NCBI GenBank assembly: GCA_002842575.1
Contig: PHDJ01000027.1
Span: 1-33,373 of the forward strand
From: Bacteroidetes bacterium HGW-Bacteroidetes-2
GTDB taxonomy: Bacteria > Bacteroidota > Bacteroidia > Flavobacteriales > Flavobacteriaceae
Length of the DNA: 33,373 nt
Direction: 5' to 3'
The notes under the pieces were generated by a model. It did not search any database. It saw nothing but the letters and a program-made list of their open reading frames with translations, and had not been told where the DNA came from. The translations under genes were made by a program, and so were the position numbers. Shown piece by piece: positions 1-8,756 of the stretch (position 1 is its first letter; each line of letters starts with the position of its first letter).

Positions 1-84
1 CGCTACCATCAAGTGACTATTGGTTTAGAGTGGAGTACACAGAAGACGACACCCAAAAACAATTTAGAGGACATTTTACTTTGA
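1..84 (+). CDS. C-terminal fragment, probable PorP/SprF-like outer-membrane protein
   Basis: An open frame runs in from the left edge and stops at TGA 82-84, leaving 27 residues. The fragment begins RYHQVTIGLEW, which resembles the last strand of the complete protein that follows (FHQITLGFNF near its end). This suggests a second PorP/SprF-type barrel protein arranged in tandem, but the fragment is too short to be certain; another beta-barrel protein would look similar. It ends 22 bases before the next ATG, so the two genes are probably co-transcribed. Confidence 0.5.
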   Translation, partial: RYHQVTIGLEWSTQKTTPKNNLEDILL

Positions 85-106
85 AAAGATAAAATAAATA
101 TTACCC

Positions 107-1132
107 ATGAACTTAAAAAAAATCACCTGCATCCTATCGTTTATCTTTGTTTTTCAGTTTTCAAACGCTCAAGATGGCATCCCCGTTTATTCTGATTATT
201 TTGCAGACAATCTTTATTTAATTCATCCTGCTATGGCAGGGGCTTCTTCCTATGGCAAATTAAGGCTAACTGCACGGCAACAATGGTTTGACCAAAATGA
301 AGCCCCTAATGTGCAAACGTTAAGCTATCATACACGGTTAGGCGACAGATCAGGAATTGGTGCTATTGTTTTTAATGATAAAAATGGCTATCATTCACAA
401 ACAGGAATGTATTTTACTTATGCACATCATATTATGTTTTCTAGAAATAAATTTGATTTAAATCAATTATCTTTTGGTTTGACGGCTGGGTTTATTCAAT
501 CAAAGCTAGATGAAACTAATTTTGATTTGTCTGACTTCGATCCTGTTATAGCCGGAATCATACAAAGCACTTCTTATTTTAATGTGGATGCAGGGCTTTC
601 TTATAATTTTTTAGATTTCTCAGGGCATTTTACGGTTAAAAATTTATTGTTTCAAAATAGAAATATATTTACTGACGAAATTGAATCTAACAATCAAAGA
701 ACATACCTTATTTCCGCAGCTTATGGTATTGCTCCAAATTATGGTGACTGGACGTATGAACCTTCTTTTCTATTTCAATGGAAAGAGAGAACAGGAGAGC
801 AGTCTATAGATGTGAACGTAAAAGCTTTTAGATCGATGGATTTTGGTAGTGTTTGGGGAGGAGTTTCTTATAGAAGAAGTTTTGATGGTGCTGAATTTTT
901 AGATGGGGTTAGTATTTCAAGCCAAAAGTTACAAAATATAACTCCGGTTATTGGCGCAAATTATAATAAATTTGTCTTTGCTTATACTTACTCTTATCAA
1001 ATAGGGAACGTAAAATTTGATAATGGAGGATTTCACCAAATTACTCTTGGTTTTAATTTTCTAGACGGAAAATATAGTAGTTGGTCTCAAGATATGCGTT
1101 ACAATGGTATGCTTAGACCAAGAGGTTATTAG
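107..1132 (+). CDS. PorP/SprF family type IX secretion system membrane protein
   Basis: A 341-residue outer-membrane protein of the PorP/SprF family, which in Bacteroidota partners with secreted T9SS cargo; SprF is needed for export of the gliding adhesin SprB. The sequence shows a signal peptide (KK, then a hydrophobic run ending SNAQ at about residue 22), the family N-terminal pattern around residues 28-60 (YF.DNLY.IHPAMAG, then RQQWF), and alternating beta-strand patterns with glycines to the C-terminus (HQITLGFNF). The length is typical. ATG 107 is the natural start because the signal peptide follows directly. The cargo protein it serves is not visible; in related genomes it lies upstream, here outside the window. 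The family call is firm, the specific partner unknown. Confidence 0.88.
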   Translation: MNLKKITCILSFIFVFQFSNAQDGIPVYSDYFADNLYLIHPAMAGASSYGKLRLTARQQWFDQNEAPNVQTLSYHTRLGDRSGIGAIVFNDKNGYHSQTGMYFTYAHHIMFSRNKFDLNQLSFGLTAGFIQSKLDETNFDLSDFDPVIAGIIQSTSYFNVDAGLSYNFLDFSGHFTVKNLLFQNRNIFTDEIESNNQRTYLISAAYGIAPNYGDWTYEPSFLFQWKERTGEQSIDVNVKAFRSMDFGSVWGGVSYRRSFDGAEFLDGVSISSQKLQNITPVIGANYNKFVFAYTYSYQIGNVKFDNGGFHQITLGFNFLDGKYSSWSQDMRYNGMLRPRGY

Positions 1133-1138
1133 TTTTCA

Positions 1139-1168
1139 AACTTTTCGTTTCTTTAATAGCGAAAATTT
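1139..1168. terminator. weak hairpin between convergent genes
   Basis: TTTTCG (1142-1147) pairs with CGAAAA (1160-1165), flanked by further A/T complementarity with a bulged C. It lies between the convergent PorP/SprF and murI genes, so it could stop transcription from either side. The stem is short and AT-rich. Confidence 0.3.
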
Positions 1169-1194
1169 TCTAAAAGAATATAAACAGTATTTAT

Positions 1195-1986
1195 TTAAAA
1201 ATCTAAATAAGAAAATTCAGATTTATTTTTATAAGGTGCTAATATCTCTTTAAGCACATCTAATCTTGAGTTTGAATAAAAATAGAGTGATGGTATTCTT
1301 TTTTTATTTTCCAATAAATTTTTATTTGCTAAAATGGTTTTGGTTTGAAGTGCTACAGCTTCACCAGAGTCAATAATTATTATTCCTTCAGGGAGAATTT
1401 TTTTAATTTGAGGAATAAGATAAGGATAGTGACTACATCCTAAAACTAAATAATCAATGTTTGCTTCCACCATTTGCCTTAAGTAAGCAGTTAGTAATTC
1501 TGTCATTTCTGCGGAATTCTTTTTTCCGTTTTCAATAAGACTTACTAGTCCTTCTCCAACAATTTCAGTTACCTCAATATTCTGCGTAAAAAGCTCTGAA
1601 GTTTTGCTGAAAAGGGAACTTCTAAGGGTGCCTTTTGTTGCAAGGATGCCAATTTTTCCTGTTTTGGATTGCAAAGCAGCAGGCTTAATGGCTGGTTCAA
1701 TACCTATAATTGGAATTTGGTACGTAGCTCTTAATAATTCTATAGCATTTGTAGTAGCTGTATTACAGGCGACTACAATGATTTTGCATCCTAAAGAGAT
1801 TAATTTCTCCGTATTTTTTATGCTTAATGCTTTTATTTCGTCTTGGCATTTATACCCATAGGGAGCATTTTTACTGTCAGACAGATATATAGTATCTTCC
1901 CAAGGCATAAGGGTGTGAATTTCCTTCCATATTGAAGTGCCTCCAACTCCTGAATCAAAAATACCTATGGGGTTATTTGTTTTCAT
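1195..1986 (-). CDS. murI: glutamate racemase
   Basis: Interconverts L- and D-glutamate to supply D-Glu for peptidoglycan; cytoplasmic and cofactor-independent. At 263 residues the length is normal. The two catalytic cysteines are visible: C74 in VVACNTATT and C184 in LGCSHYPYL, with the N-terminal IGIFDSGVGG (D11, S12) and the APYG motif near 41-44. It is the last gene of the leftward envelope cluster, yet a hairpin with U-tracts at 2000-2031 separates it from the preceding ompH gene and no promoter is evident in the 14 bases between, so expression may depend on read-through or on a promoter inside ompH. The start ATG (complement 1984-1986) directly precedes the conserved N-terminus. Confidence 0.96.
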   Translation of the reverse strand: MKTNNPIGIFDSGVGGTSIWKEIHTLMPWEDTIYLSDSKNAPYGYKCQDEIKALSIKNTEKLISLGCKIIVVACNTATTNAIELLRATYQIPIIGIEPAIKPAALQSKTGKIGILATKGTLRSSLFSKTSELFTQNIEVTEIVGEGLVSLIENGKKNSAEMTELLTAYLRQMVEANIDYLVLGCSHYPYLIPQIKKILPEGIIIIDSGEAVALQTKTILANKNLLENKKRIPSLYFYSNSRLDVLKEILAPYKNKSEFSYLDF

Positions 1987-1999
1987 TGGTATAAAAATA

Positions 2000-2031
2000 A
2001 AAAACTGCCAGTCAATTGAAAGGCAGTTTTT
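2000..2031 (-). terminator. intrinsic terminator after ompH
   Basis: A 10-bp perfect stem (2000-2009 with 2022-2031, core AAACTGCC/GGCAGTTT) closes a 12-base loop. Read on the minus strand it is followed by a T-rich run, and on the plus strand by TGTTTT. It lies 24 bases past the ompH stop and 14 bases before the murI start, so it should end or attenuate the envelope operon. Confidence 0.75.
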
Positions 2032-2054
2032 GTTTTATTTTGAAAATAATTTAA

Positions 2055-2561
2055 TTATATTCCTAATTCTTTTTTAACATCTAAGAGTAAATCATCTCCA
2101 TCTGCAACGATAAGTCCACTACCAGGTGTCGCATCCATTACATATTGAATTCCTTTTGCTTTTGCTACTTTTTTTATGGCATTTTTTGCTTTTTCAAATA
2201 GTGGGGTAAACAAATCTGCTTCTTTTTTTTGCAAATCTTTACTTGCATTTTGGCGGTATTCACCAATTTTAACGTTTGCAGATTGAACTTCCTCTACTCT
2301 TTTTGCATTTTCAGCTTCTGTTTTACTTTCAGCTTCGGCCTCATAACGTTGATATTTTGCTTCTAATTCTTTGTTCATGGAAACCAACTCTGCTTCATAG
2401 GTTTTTTTAAGACGTTCTAATTCATTTTGGGCAGATTTTGTTTCTGGCATAGATTCAATTAATGCTTGGGTATCAATATGTGCCATTTTCTGAGCATTTA
2501 CAAAACTTGTAGCCCCAATAAACAGCACCAACGCTACTAATAATGATTTCATTTGTTTCAT
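2055..2561 (-). CDS. OmpH/Skp family periplasmic chaperone
   Basis: A 168-residue periplasmic chaperone of the Skp/OmpH family, which binds unfolded outer-membrane proteins on their way to the BAM complex. It has a signal peptide (MKQMKSLLVALVLF, cleavage after VNAQ), the family opening AHIDTQALIESMPE, a long charged helical (coiled-coil) middle at about residues 38-115, and a conserved C-terminal portion with YVMDATPGSGLIV. Two ATGs three codons apart (2561 and 2552) are both possible. It is the second of two tandem ompH genes immediately downstream of bamA, the usual arrangement, and is followed by a terminator. Confidence 0.93.
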   Translation of the reverse strand: MKQMKSLLVALVLFIGATSFVNAQKMAHIDTQALIESMPETKSAQNELERLKKTYEAELVSMNKELEAKYQRYEAEAESKTEAENAKRVEEVQSANVKIGEYRQNASKDLQKKEADLFTPLFEKAKNAIKKVAKAKGIQYVMDATPGSGLIVADGDDLLLDVKKELGI

Positions 2562-2616
2562 TTTAAATTGTGTTAAGTGTTAATTTATAGTTTAAAAAAA
2601 TTGTTATTCAAAAAGA

Positions 2617-3687
2617 TTAAATACCGCTTTCACCATTATCTTCTTCACCTGCGTTTACGGGAGGCGCAGAATTATTTTGTTTTGTTCCACGAATAGAATC
2701 TTGTTTTCTTTGTCTATCTTCAAGAATTTTATTTCGTTTAAGTTGCAGTTCTAGTTTTTTGGCATTCTGTATGGAATCCTGAACGCGTTTTCTTTCGGTT
2801 ATTATTGCTTCTCTTGTTGCTTTTGTGTCGCCTGAGCCAACACCTGCTTTGTCGCCTGTTTCTCCTTCATTTGTGATGTTTTGTGATTTTCCATCGCCAC
2901 CTCCCTCGGTTGTGCCTGAATTAGGATTATTCCTTTCTTCTAAAATTCGTTGACGTCTTAATTCAAATTCAGCTTGTTTTGCGGCTCTAATAGAATCTCT
3001 TTCTTTTCTTCTTTCTTCCAAAAGGGCTTCTCTTTCGTTTTTCTTGCCTTCTATAGCTCGTTCTCTTTCATTAAGAATTTTGTCTTGTTCATCTGAAAGA
3101 CCGTCTCTTGTTTCAATTTCTTTTTTGTCTTTTTTGTTTTCTGCTTGGGTTCTTTTTGCAGATCTTACAATCATTCTAATAACTTGATCACTAATATCAT
3201 TTCTTTCAGCGGCATAAAGCATAACTACATCGGCTGATTTGTCAAAGATAAAATCGTATTGTTTAGCGCCTGCAATTTCTTGAATAGCGTTAAATACTTG
3301 GTCTTGAACGGGTTGAACAAGTTGACGTTTTTGAATCATTAAATCGCCATTTGGACCAAAACGGTCTTGTTGGTATTTAAATAAAGCATCTTCTTTTATT
3401 TTGATATCTTCTTCGCGTTCTTCTATAAGTTCTTTAGTCAATAAAACTTTTTCATTACTAAAATTAAGTTTCATTTGATCAATTTCTTTTTGTTGATTTT
3501 CTATATCTTTTCTCCAGCGTTGTACTTTACCGTCTAATTGAAGCAAGGATTCTTGATATTCAGGAACGCTCTCGAGTATATATTCCATGTCAATATATCC
3601 TATTCTAACTCCTCTTTGTGATTGTGCTTCTACTAAAAGAGAAGTAAGAAGGAGTGTAATACTTAATAAAAATAGCTTGTTTCTCAT
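2617..3687 (-). CDS. OmpH/Skp family chaperone with long charged repeat tail
   Basis: A 356-residue OmpH/Skp-family protein, about twice the family length. Residues 1-22 form a signal peptide (ends LVEAQS); residues 28-175 are the Skp-like part (VRIGYIDMEYILESVPEY at its start, then YDFIFDKSADVVMLYA). From about 180 the protein is highly charged and low in complexity. Within it are two and a half copies of a repeat of roughly 28 residues, at about 225-253, 297-326 and 326-337, each built around a (R/Q)DSI motif followed by K-Q/K..E..L.R..ILE; a Gly/Thr/Asn-rich linker (about 254-292) separates the first two. It lies 36 bases after bamA and 55 bases before the shorter ompH. The role of the tail is unknown; it may bind peptidoglycan or extend the chaperone arms. 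Confidence 0.9.
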   Translation of the reverse strand: MRNKLFLLSITLLLTSLLVEAQSQRGVRIGYIDMEYILESVPEYQESLLQLDGKVQRWRKDIENQQKEIDQMKLNFSNEKVLLTKELIEEREEDIKIKEDALFKYQQDRFGPNGDLMIQKRQLVQPVQDQVFNAIQEIAGAKQYDFIFDKSADVVMLYAAERNDISDQVIRMIVRSAKRTQAENKKDKKEIETRDGLSDEQDKILNERERAIEGKKNEREALLEERRKERDSIRAAKQAEFELRRQRILEERNNPNSGTTEGGGDGKSQNITNEGETGDKAGVGSGDTKATREAIITERKRVQDSIQNAKKLELQLKRNKILEDRQRKQDSIRGTKQNNSAPPVNAGEEDNGESGI

Positions 3688-3723
3688 ATTTGTTAGTTGT
3701 TTAAAGAAAATATCGTGCCAAAT

Positions 3724-6306
3724 TTAAAATTGTTGTCCTATAATAAAATGTGTTTCCCAACCATTAGGGTCAAAAGTTCCAGGTATTGGGTCAAATCCAT
3801 ACCCAAAATCTATTCCTAATAGTCCAAAAGCGGGCATAAATATACGAATTCCTAGTCCAGCAGAACGACTTAATTGAAAAGGATTGTAATCTTTAAATCC
3901 GATATAGGTTGCCCCACCTTCTATAAAAGTCAGTCCATAAATAGAAGCCATTGGTTTTAAGGTAATTGGGTATCTCAATTCTAACGAAAATTTATTAAAA
4001 ATAGTATTTCCGTCATTTGGAGATAAAGATTGGTTTGGGTATCCTCTTAAAGAAATAATTTCTCTACCATCTAGGCTAAAGGCTCCTAGTCCATCGCCTC
4101 CCATAAAAAACCTTTCAAATGGTGGGATACCTCTGTCGTTATTATAAGCGCCTAAGAAACCAAATTCTGCATACGATCTTAGCACAAGTTTATCAATTAT
4201 ATTAGTGTACCAAGTTCCTTTAAATTTTATTTTATAAAATTCTAGCCATTTAAATCTTTCTTGATCTATTAGGCTTTGATTGGGAGTGCCATCAGCATTT
4301 TGGTACTTTTCTTGATTTTTTAAATCACCATAATTTATGTTGTCAAATGCAGAGAAAGGAGGCGACATTTTTGCGGTTATGGAAAATTCTGAGCCTCCTA
4401 TTGGGAAAATAGGATTGGAATAGGTGTTATTTCTGCTTAAACCGATGGTGTAGGCTAGGTTGTTTGAGTATCCATCACCAAAAGTGAATAAACCTGTATT
4501 GTAATTTTTTAGGTTGTAATGCTGAAAACTAATGGCATGGGATAATACAAAATAATCATCGGGCCATTTTAATTTTTTGGCTATTCCTACAGAACCTCCT
4601 GTTATTAAAAATCTTTTGTCTTTATCTGCTTTTCTGGTCTGAAAATCAAAAAGGAATTGAATTGAATGTGAAAAGGATGCGCTAAATTGAATTGGTTTTT
4701 TACCGCCGAGCCAAGGTTCTACTAAGGATAAGCTATAAGTTTGATTAAAACTACTTGCTTGTGCTCTTAAGGATAGTTTTTGGCCATCTCCCATAGGTAG
4801 TGGTCTATATGCTTCGCCATTAAAGATGTTTCTCAATGAAAAATTGTTGAAAGAAAGGCCAAGTGTTCCTACAAAACCACCTCCACCGTAGCCTCCTTGA
4901 AGTTCAATTTGACTAGCTCCTTTTTCAACAACAGAAAATTCCATGTCTAGGGTTCCGGTATTTGGATCCACATTTTGAAAATCAGGTTTTATTTGTTCTG
5001 GATCAAAAAAGCCTAGTTGCCCAAGCTCTCTTAAGGTTCTCATCAAGTTGCGTTTGCTGTATTTTTGTCCAGGTTTTACTCTTAACTCTCTGTAAATTAC
5101 ATGATCGTTTGTTTTATCGTTTCCTACAACAGTAATATGATTAAAATAGGCTAGTTTTCCTTCTGAAATTCTTACTTCAAAATCGATAGTGTCGTTGTGT
5201 ACGGCAACTTCTACAGGGTTTATTCTTGAAAATAAATAGCCGTTGTTTTGATAAGCGTTTGAAATATCATCAGCTTCGGGGTTAGAATCATCGGCTATAC
5301 GTTTTTGTAGTAAAACGCCATTGTATGTGTCTCCTCTTTTTATTCCTAGAAAGTTTCTTAATTCTCTGTCCGTATAGACACTATTTCCAATAAAACGTAT
5401 ATCACCAAAATAATGTTTTCTTCCTTCTTCTATCACAAGGTTTAATTCTATGGTTTTGTCATTAATAACTACAATTTCATCGGAAATAATTCGGGCATCT
5501 CGGTAACCGTTTTCTTTGTATTTATTTATAAATGCTATCTTGTCTTCTTCATAAGCCGATTCGATGTATTTGGATCGTTTAAAAAGGCGAATAAAGTTTT
5601 TTTGCTTAGTTTTTTTCATTGCCTTACGAACTTTTTTGTCTGAAAATTCGGTGTTACCTGAAATATGGATGTTTTGTATTTTTACTTTTTCTCTTTTGTC
5701 AATTGCTATCCTCATGTCTTTACCTACTTCGGCACCTGCTGAATCTGTAACTGGGATAGTGCTAATGATAACCTCTGCATTATAAAAGCCGTCTTTACGG
5801 TATTTATTTGTTAAGTAGTTTCTGGTGGTTGTGATTAAGTTTTTTGTAATTTTTATGCCCTTGTTAAGTTTCACTTCCTTTATTAATTCTTTTGTCTTTC
5901 CTTTTCTAACACCGGTAATTGTGGTTGTGTTTAAGGAGGGAAGTTCTATAATGTTTACTTCTAAGTCAACAACATTATCTTCAATATTTGTAACATAAAT
6001 ATTTACGTCACTAAAGAGGTTTTCGTCCCAAAGTTTTTTAATTACGCTGCTTATGCGTTCACCGGGAATGTAGATTTCTTCTCCCTTTTTTAAACCGGTA
6101 AAAGTAATTACGGTTAATTCATTAAAGCTTTGTGCTCCTGTAACGGTTATTTCGCCTAAAATATATCTTTTACCATTGTCTAATTGGTTTTGCTGCGTAA
6201 AACTTATTAGTGGTATAAAAAGTAAAATTGAAAATAAATATTTTGATTTCAAACTTAAAAATAGGGTTGAAATTTTTTTAGTTAAGTTGCTCACTTGTTT
6301 TTCCAA
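3724..6306 (-). CDS. bamA: outer membrane protein assembly factor BamA
   Basis: The core of the BAM machine that folds beta-barrel proteins into the outer membrane. At 860 residues it has POTRA repeats over about 45-440 (for example GEITVTGAQSFNELTV and the pattern VVGNDKTNDHVIYREL) and a surface-antigen barrel from about 460 to the end, with the loop-6 type motif LRGYPNQS and a terminal aromatic residue (GQQF). There is no ATG near the N-terminus: the longest frame begins with TTG (6306) and overlaps uppS by 29 bases. A GTG at 6294 and a TTG at 6252 are alternatives; the last gives the cleanest signal peptide (KSKYLFSILLFIPLISF) and lies just past the uppS stop. It is followed by the two ompH genes, which encode its chaperones. 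Confidence 0.95.
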   Translation of the reverse strand: MEKQVSNLTKKISTLFLSLKSKYLFSILLFIPLISFTQQNQLDNGKRYILGEITVTGAQSFNELTVITFTGLKKGEEIYIPGERISSVIKKLWDENLFSDVNIYVTNIEDNVVDLEVNIIELPSLNTTTITGVRKGKTKELIKEVKLNKGIKITKNLITTTRNYLTNKYRKDGFYNAEVIISTIPVTDSAGAEVGKDMRIAIDKREKVKIQNIHISGNTEFSDKKVRKAMKKTKQKNFIRLFKRSKYIESAYEEDKIAFINKYKENGYRDARIISDEIVVINDKTIELNLVIEEGRKHYFGDIRFIGNSVYTDRELRNFLGIKRGDTYNGVLLQKRIADDSNPEADDISNAYQNNGYLFSRINPVEVAVHNDTIDFEVRISEGKLAYFNHITVVGNDKTNDHVIYRELRVKPGQKYSKRNLMRTLRELGQLGFFDPEQIKPDFQNVDPNTGTLDMEFSVVEKGASQIELQGGYGGGGFVGTLGLSFNNFSLRNIFNGEAYRPLPMGDGQKLSLRAQASSFNQTYSLSLVEPWLGGKKPIQFSASFSHSIQFLFDFQTRKADKDKRFLITGGSVGIAKKLKWPDDYFVLSHAISFQHYNLKNYNTGLFTFGDGYSNNLAYTIGLSRNNTYSNPIFPIGGSEFSITAKMSPPFSAFDNINYGDLKNQEKYQNADGTPNQSLIDQERFKWLEFYKIKFKGTWYTNIIDKLVLRSYAEFGFLGAYNNDRGIPPFERFFMGGDGLGAFSLDGREIISLRGYPNQSLSPNDGNTIFNKFSLELRYPITLKPMASIYGLTFIEGGATYIGFKDYNPFQLSRSAGLGIRIFMPAFGLLGIDFGYGFDPIPGTFDPNGWETHFIIGQQF

Positions 6307-7018
6307 ATCTTCGTTCTCTGTGTTGATAATTTAATATTGCTTCAAAAAGATTGTCTTTATTAAAATCGGGCCAAAGCACCGGGGTAAAATAAAGCTCTGC
6401 ATAGGCAATTTGCCATAATAAAAAGTTGCTAATTCGTTGTTCTCCACTGGTTCTAATTAACAAATCTACATCTGGCAAATTTTGCGTGTAAAGATGCTCA
6501 TTTATAACCGTTTCATCAATATTTTCTATAGAAATTATATTATTTTTAACTTTATAGCAAATATCCTTTACTGTATTGGTTAGTTCCTCCCGGGACCCAT
6601 AGCTTAGTGCTAGGGTTAATACCATTTTATCATACTCTTTTGTTTGTTCAATTACTTCATGTAATTCTGCAAAAGCTTTTTTGGGTAATGCGTTTATATT
6701 TCCTATTGCATTTAACCTTATATGATTATCATGTAGTGTTTGGATTTCTTTTTTTAGAGAAGAAACTAATAGGTTCATTAAGGTTTTAACTTCTATTTTT
6801 GGTCGGTTCCAATTTTCTGTAGAAAAGGCATAAAGGGTTAAATAGGGAATGCCTAACTCACCACATCCTTCTACTATTTCTTTTACTGCATTGGCTCCTT
6901 TTTCATGTCCAACCGTTCTAAAAAATCCTTTTTGTTTAGCCCAACGACCGTTGCCATCCATAATTACTGCTAGGTGTTCTGGAAGTTTGCTTTTGTCAAT
7001 TTGATCTAGTTGGGTCAT
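6278..7018 (-). CDS. uppS: isoprenyl transferase (undecaprenyl diphosphate synthase)
   Basis: Builds the C55 polyprenyl diphosphate carrier for peptidoglycan and surface polysaccharides by cis-condensation of isopentenyl diphosphate onto farnesyl diphosphate. At 246 residues it has the normal length. Visible motifs are the catalytic D21 in AVIMDGNGRWAKQKG, H38EKG, LYAFSTENWNRP, and the C-terminal LLIRTSGEQRISNFLLWQ, AYAELYF and RERRFG blocks. It starts 9 bases after the DUF6089 stop and its end overlaps the longest bamA frame, so translation of the three genes is likely coupled. It is probably transcribed from the promoter at 7735-7763. Confidence 0.96.
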   Translation of the reverse strand: MTQLDQIDKSKLPEHLAVIMDGNGRWAKQKGFFRTVGHEKGANAVKEIVEGCGELGIPYLTLYAFSTENWNRPKIEVKTLMNLLVSSLKKEIQTLHDNHIRLNAIGNINALPKKAFAELHEVIEQTKEYDKMVLTLALSYGSREELTNTVKDICYKVKNNIISIENIDETVINEHLYTQNLPDVDLLIRTSGEQRISNFLLWQIAYAELYFTPVLWPDFNKDNLFEAILNYQHRERRFGKTSEQLN

Positions 7019-7027
7019 TAAAATTCT

Positions 7028-7717
7028 TTAAAAATTACAATAGCAGGGCTGTCTGCCAAAGGTAAATGTGATGTTGATGCCTGTAAAAACATACCAATCA
7101 TTACTATTAATATTTCCAAATTTTAAAGCGCTTTGATCTGCTTTTTCACCATTAGGATTACTTCCGTCTAAATTATCAGTAAAGGTATATCTTGCGCCAA
7201 TTTCAAATCCTAAAACAATATGTCGAATAATAGTAGTCTTATAACCCACTACCATTGGTATGGCAAAAGCCCAGTCATTTCCGAATTTTTTTAATTGATC
7301 ATTTCGATTCAAGAATAGGCTTTCATAATTAAAATAGGTCAATCCGGTGTATAAATATGGAGCTGATTGTGCTTTGCTGCTGTGAACATCAAATTCCCAA
7401 AATGTATATTCAATTCCTGCTGACAATTCTAAAACTTTGTTTTTAAAAGAGAGACCTCTTTCTTTTCTTCTTTGCTCATCAGAATCTTTGTCATCTGATT
7501 TTAATCCCGCATACATTGCCGTAAAACGAAAGGAATGTCTATCGCTTCTATTCCAACGCAACATTCCTCCTATGGCTATATCATTTGGCGAAATATAATT
7601 TGTAGGACCAACCTCGCCTATGTAATTTGCGCCACCCACAACACCTCCTATTTCATAGGTTTGCGATTGTGATGTGTGTATGCCCAAAAAAAATACTACT
7701 ACTGCGAAATACTTCAT
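7028..7717 (-). CDS. DUF6089 family outer-membrane barrel protein
   Basis: A 229-residue protein matching the DUF6089 family, a small Bacteroidota barrel of unknown function found beside uppS/bamA. It has a signal peptide (MKYFAVVVFFLGIHTSQSQ), the family opening YEIGGVVGGANYIGEVGP, alternating amphipathic strands, and a C-terminal YCNF tail after TFTFGRQP. I place the start at the ATG (complement 7715-7717); a TTG three codons earlier (7726) would only add GF ahead of the signal peptide. It is the first gene after the strong-looking promoter at 7735-7763 and precedes uppS by 9 bases. The location suggests a link with outer-membrane assembly, but this is inference. Confidence 0.88.
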   Translation of the reverse strand: MKYFAVVVFFLGIHTSQSQTYEIGGVVGGANYIGEVGPTNYISPNDIAIGGMLRWNRSDRHSFRFTAMYAGLKSDDKDSDEQRRKERGLSFKNKVLELSAGIEYTFWEFDVHSSKAQSAPYLYTGLTYFNYESLFLNRNDQLKKFGNDWAFAIPMVVGYKTTIIRHIVLGFEIGARYTFTDNLDGSNPNGEKADQSALKFGNINSNDWYVFTGINITFTFGRQPCYCNF

Positions 7718-7734
7718 AAACCCCAAAAAGTTTG

Positions 7735-7763
7735 CAAATATAGCAATAAAGTTTGCTCTACAA
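7735..7763 (-). promoter_or_regulatory. promoter for DUF6089-uppS-bamA-ompH operon
   Basis: On the minus strand TTG (complement 7761-7763), an 18-base spacer and TATATTTG (complement 7735-7742) fit the Bacteroidota TTG/TAnnTTTG consensus exactly. The -7 box is 18 bases upstream of the DUF6089 ATG, giving a short leader. Confidence 0.65.
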
Positions 7764-7818
7764 TAGGCAAAGCTAAATTGTCTCTCTTGATTAACAAGAT
7801 TTACTCTTTTTTATTGTT

Positions 7819-8712
7819 TTAATTTCGCTTGTCTTCCCCCCACAATAATTTTTTACGGAGGGTTTTAATAAAACTTTCATCGTTTAGCTGAATCATTTTT
7901 ATTGTAAATGGTGATTTTTTTATGGTGATAGTGGTTTCATTAGTTAGAGTGGCGATTCTAGAATCTAAGGACACCAAATATTTTTTTTCTCTACCGGATA
8001 CTTTTAATTTGACCTCTGTAGTATCCGGAATGACAATAGGGCGAGCATTAAGATTGTGAGGTGCAATGGGAGTTAAAATTAAACTGTTTGTACTTGGGTC
8101 TAAAATAGGGCCTCCACAACTTAATGAATATCCTGTAGAGCCTGTAGGGGTTGAAATTATTAGACCATCAGACCAATAGGAAGTAAGATATTCATCATTC
8201 AAAAAGGTTTCTACTTTAATCATGGAAGTCGTGTTTTTTCGGATAACACTTATCTCATTTAATGCAAAATTAAGTGTGTTTAATTTTTTGTTTTTTGGAA
8301 ATGTATCAATACTAAGCAAACTCCTTTCTGAAATACAATAGTTTCCATTTAGTATTTGAGTAACAGAGTGTGCTATTTCGTCTTTCTGGATACTGGCTAA
8401 AAAGCCTAATCTGCCAGTGTTAATTCCTGCTAGAGGAATGTTTAAATCTTTAATATACATTATTGATTTTAATATGGTACCATCACCACCAATGGTAAAA
8501 AACAAATCAAAGGATGAATCTAGATTTTTAAAGGTTGAAAAATTAGTATATTTTTCATTAATTTTTTTGTGTCTTATTATTAATTTTAAAAAATTTTCTT
8601 CTATAAAAACGATAATGTTTTTATCATATAAAGCCTCTAAAAGTATTTGAATAGAAATATCAGCATCCTCGTGGTAGAATTGTCCGTAAATACCGATTTT
8701 CATTTTTTTCAT
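7819..8712 (-). CDS. nadK: NAD kinase
   Basis: Phosphorylates NAD to NADP; cytoplasmic and the only usual route to NADP. At 297 residues the length is normal. The GGDG nucleotide-binding motif is at residues 75-78 (FFTIGGDGTILKS), followed by GINTGRLGFLA, NEISVIRK and the conserved DGLIISTPTGSTGYSLS block with the GGP turn. Two ATGs are close together (8712 and 8703); the second gives MKIGIYGQ, the usual opening of the family, and both are plausible. It lies 44 bases downstream of the CBS-domain gene and 101 bases upstream of the DUF6089 gene, with the next promoter in that gap. Confidence 0.95.
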   Translation of the reverse strand: MKKMKIGIYGQFYHEDADISIQILLEALYDKNIIVFIEENFLKLIIRHKKINEKYTNFSTFKNLDSSFDLFFTIGGDGTILKSIMYIKDLNIPLAGINTGRLGFLASIQKDEIAHSVTQILNGNYCISERSLLSIDTFPKNKKLNTLNFALNEISVIRKNTTSMIKVETFLNDEYLTSYWSDGLIISTPTGSTGYSLSCGGPILDPSTNSLILTPIAPHNLNARPIVIPDTTEVKLKVSGREKKYLVSLDSRIATLTNETTITIKKSPFTIKMIQLNDESFIKTLRKKLLWGEDKRN

Positions 8713-8756
8713 TTTTGTGGTGTTGAAAACTAAAGTTTATGGAAAAAGAAATTTAA

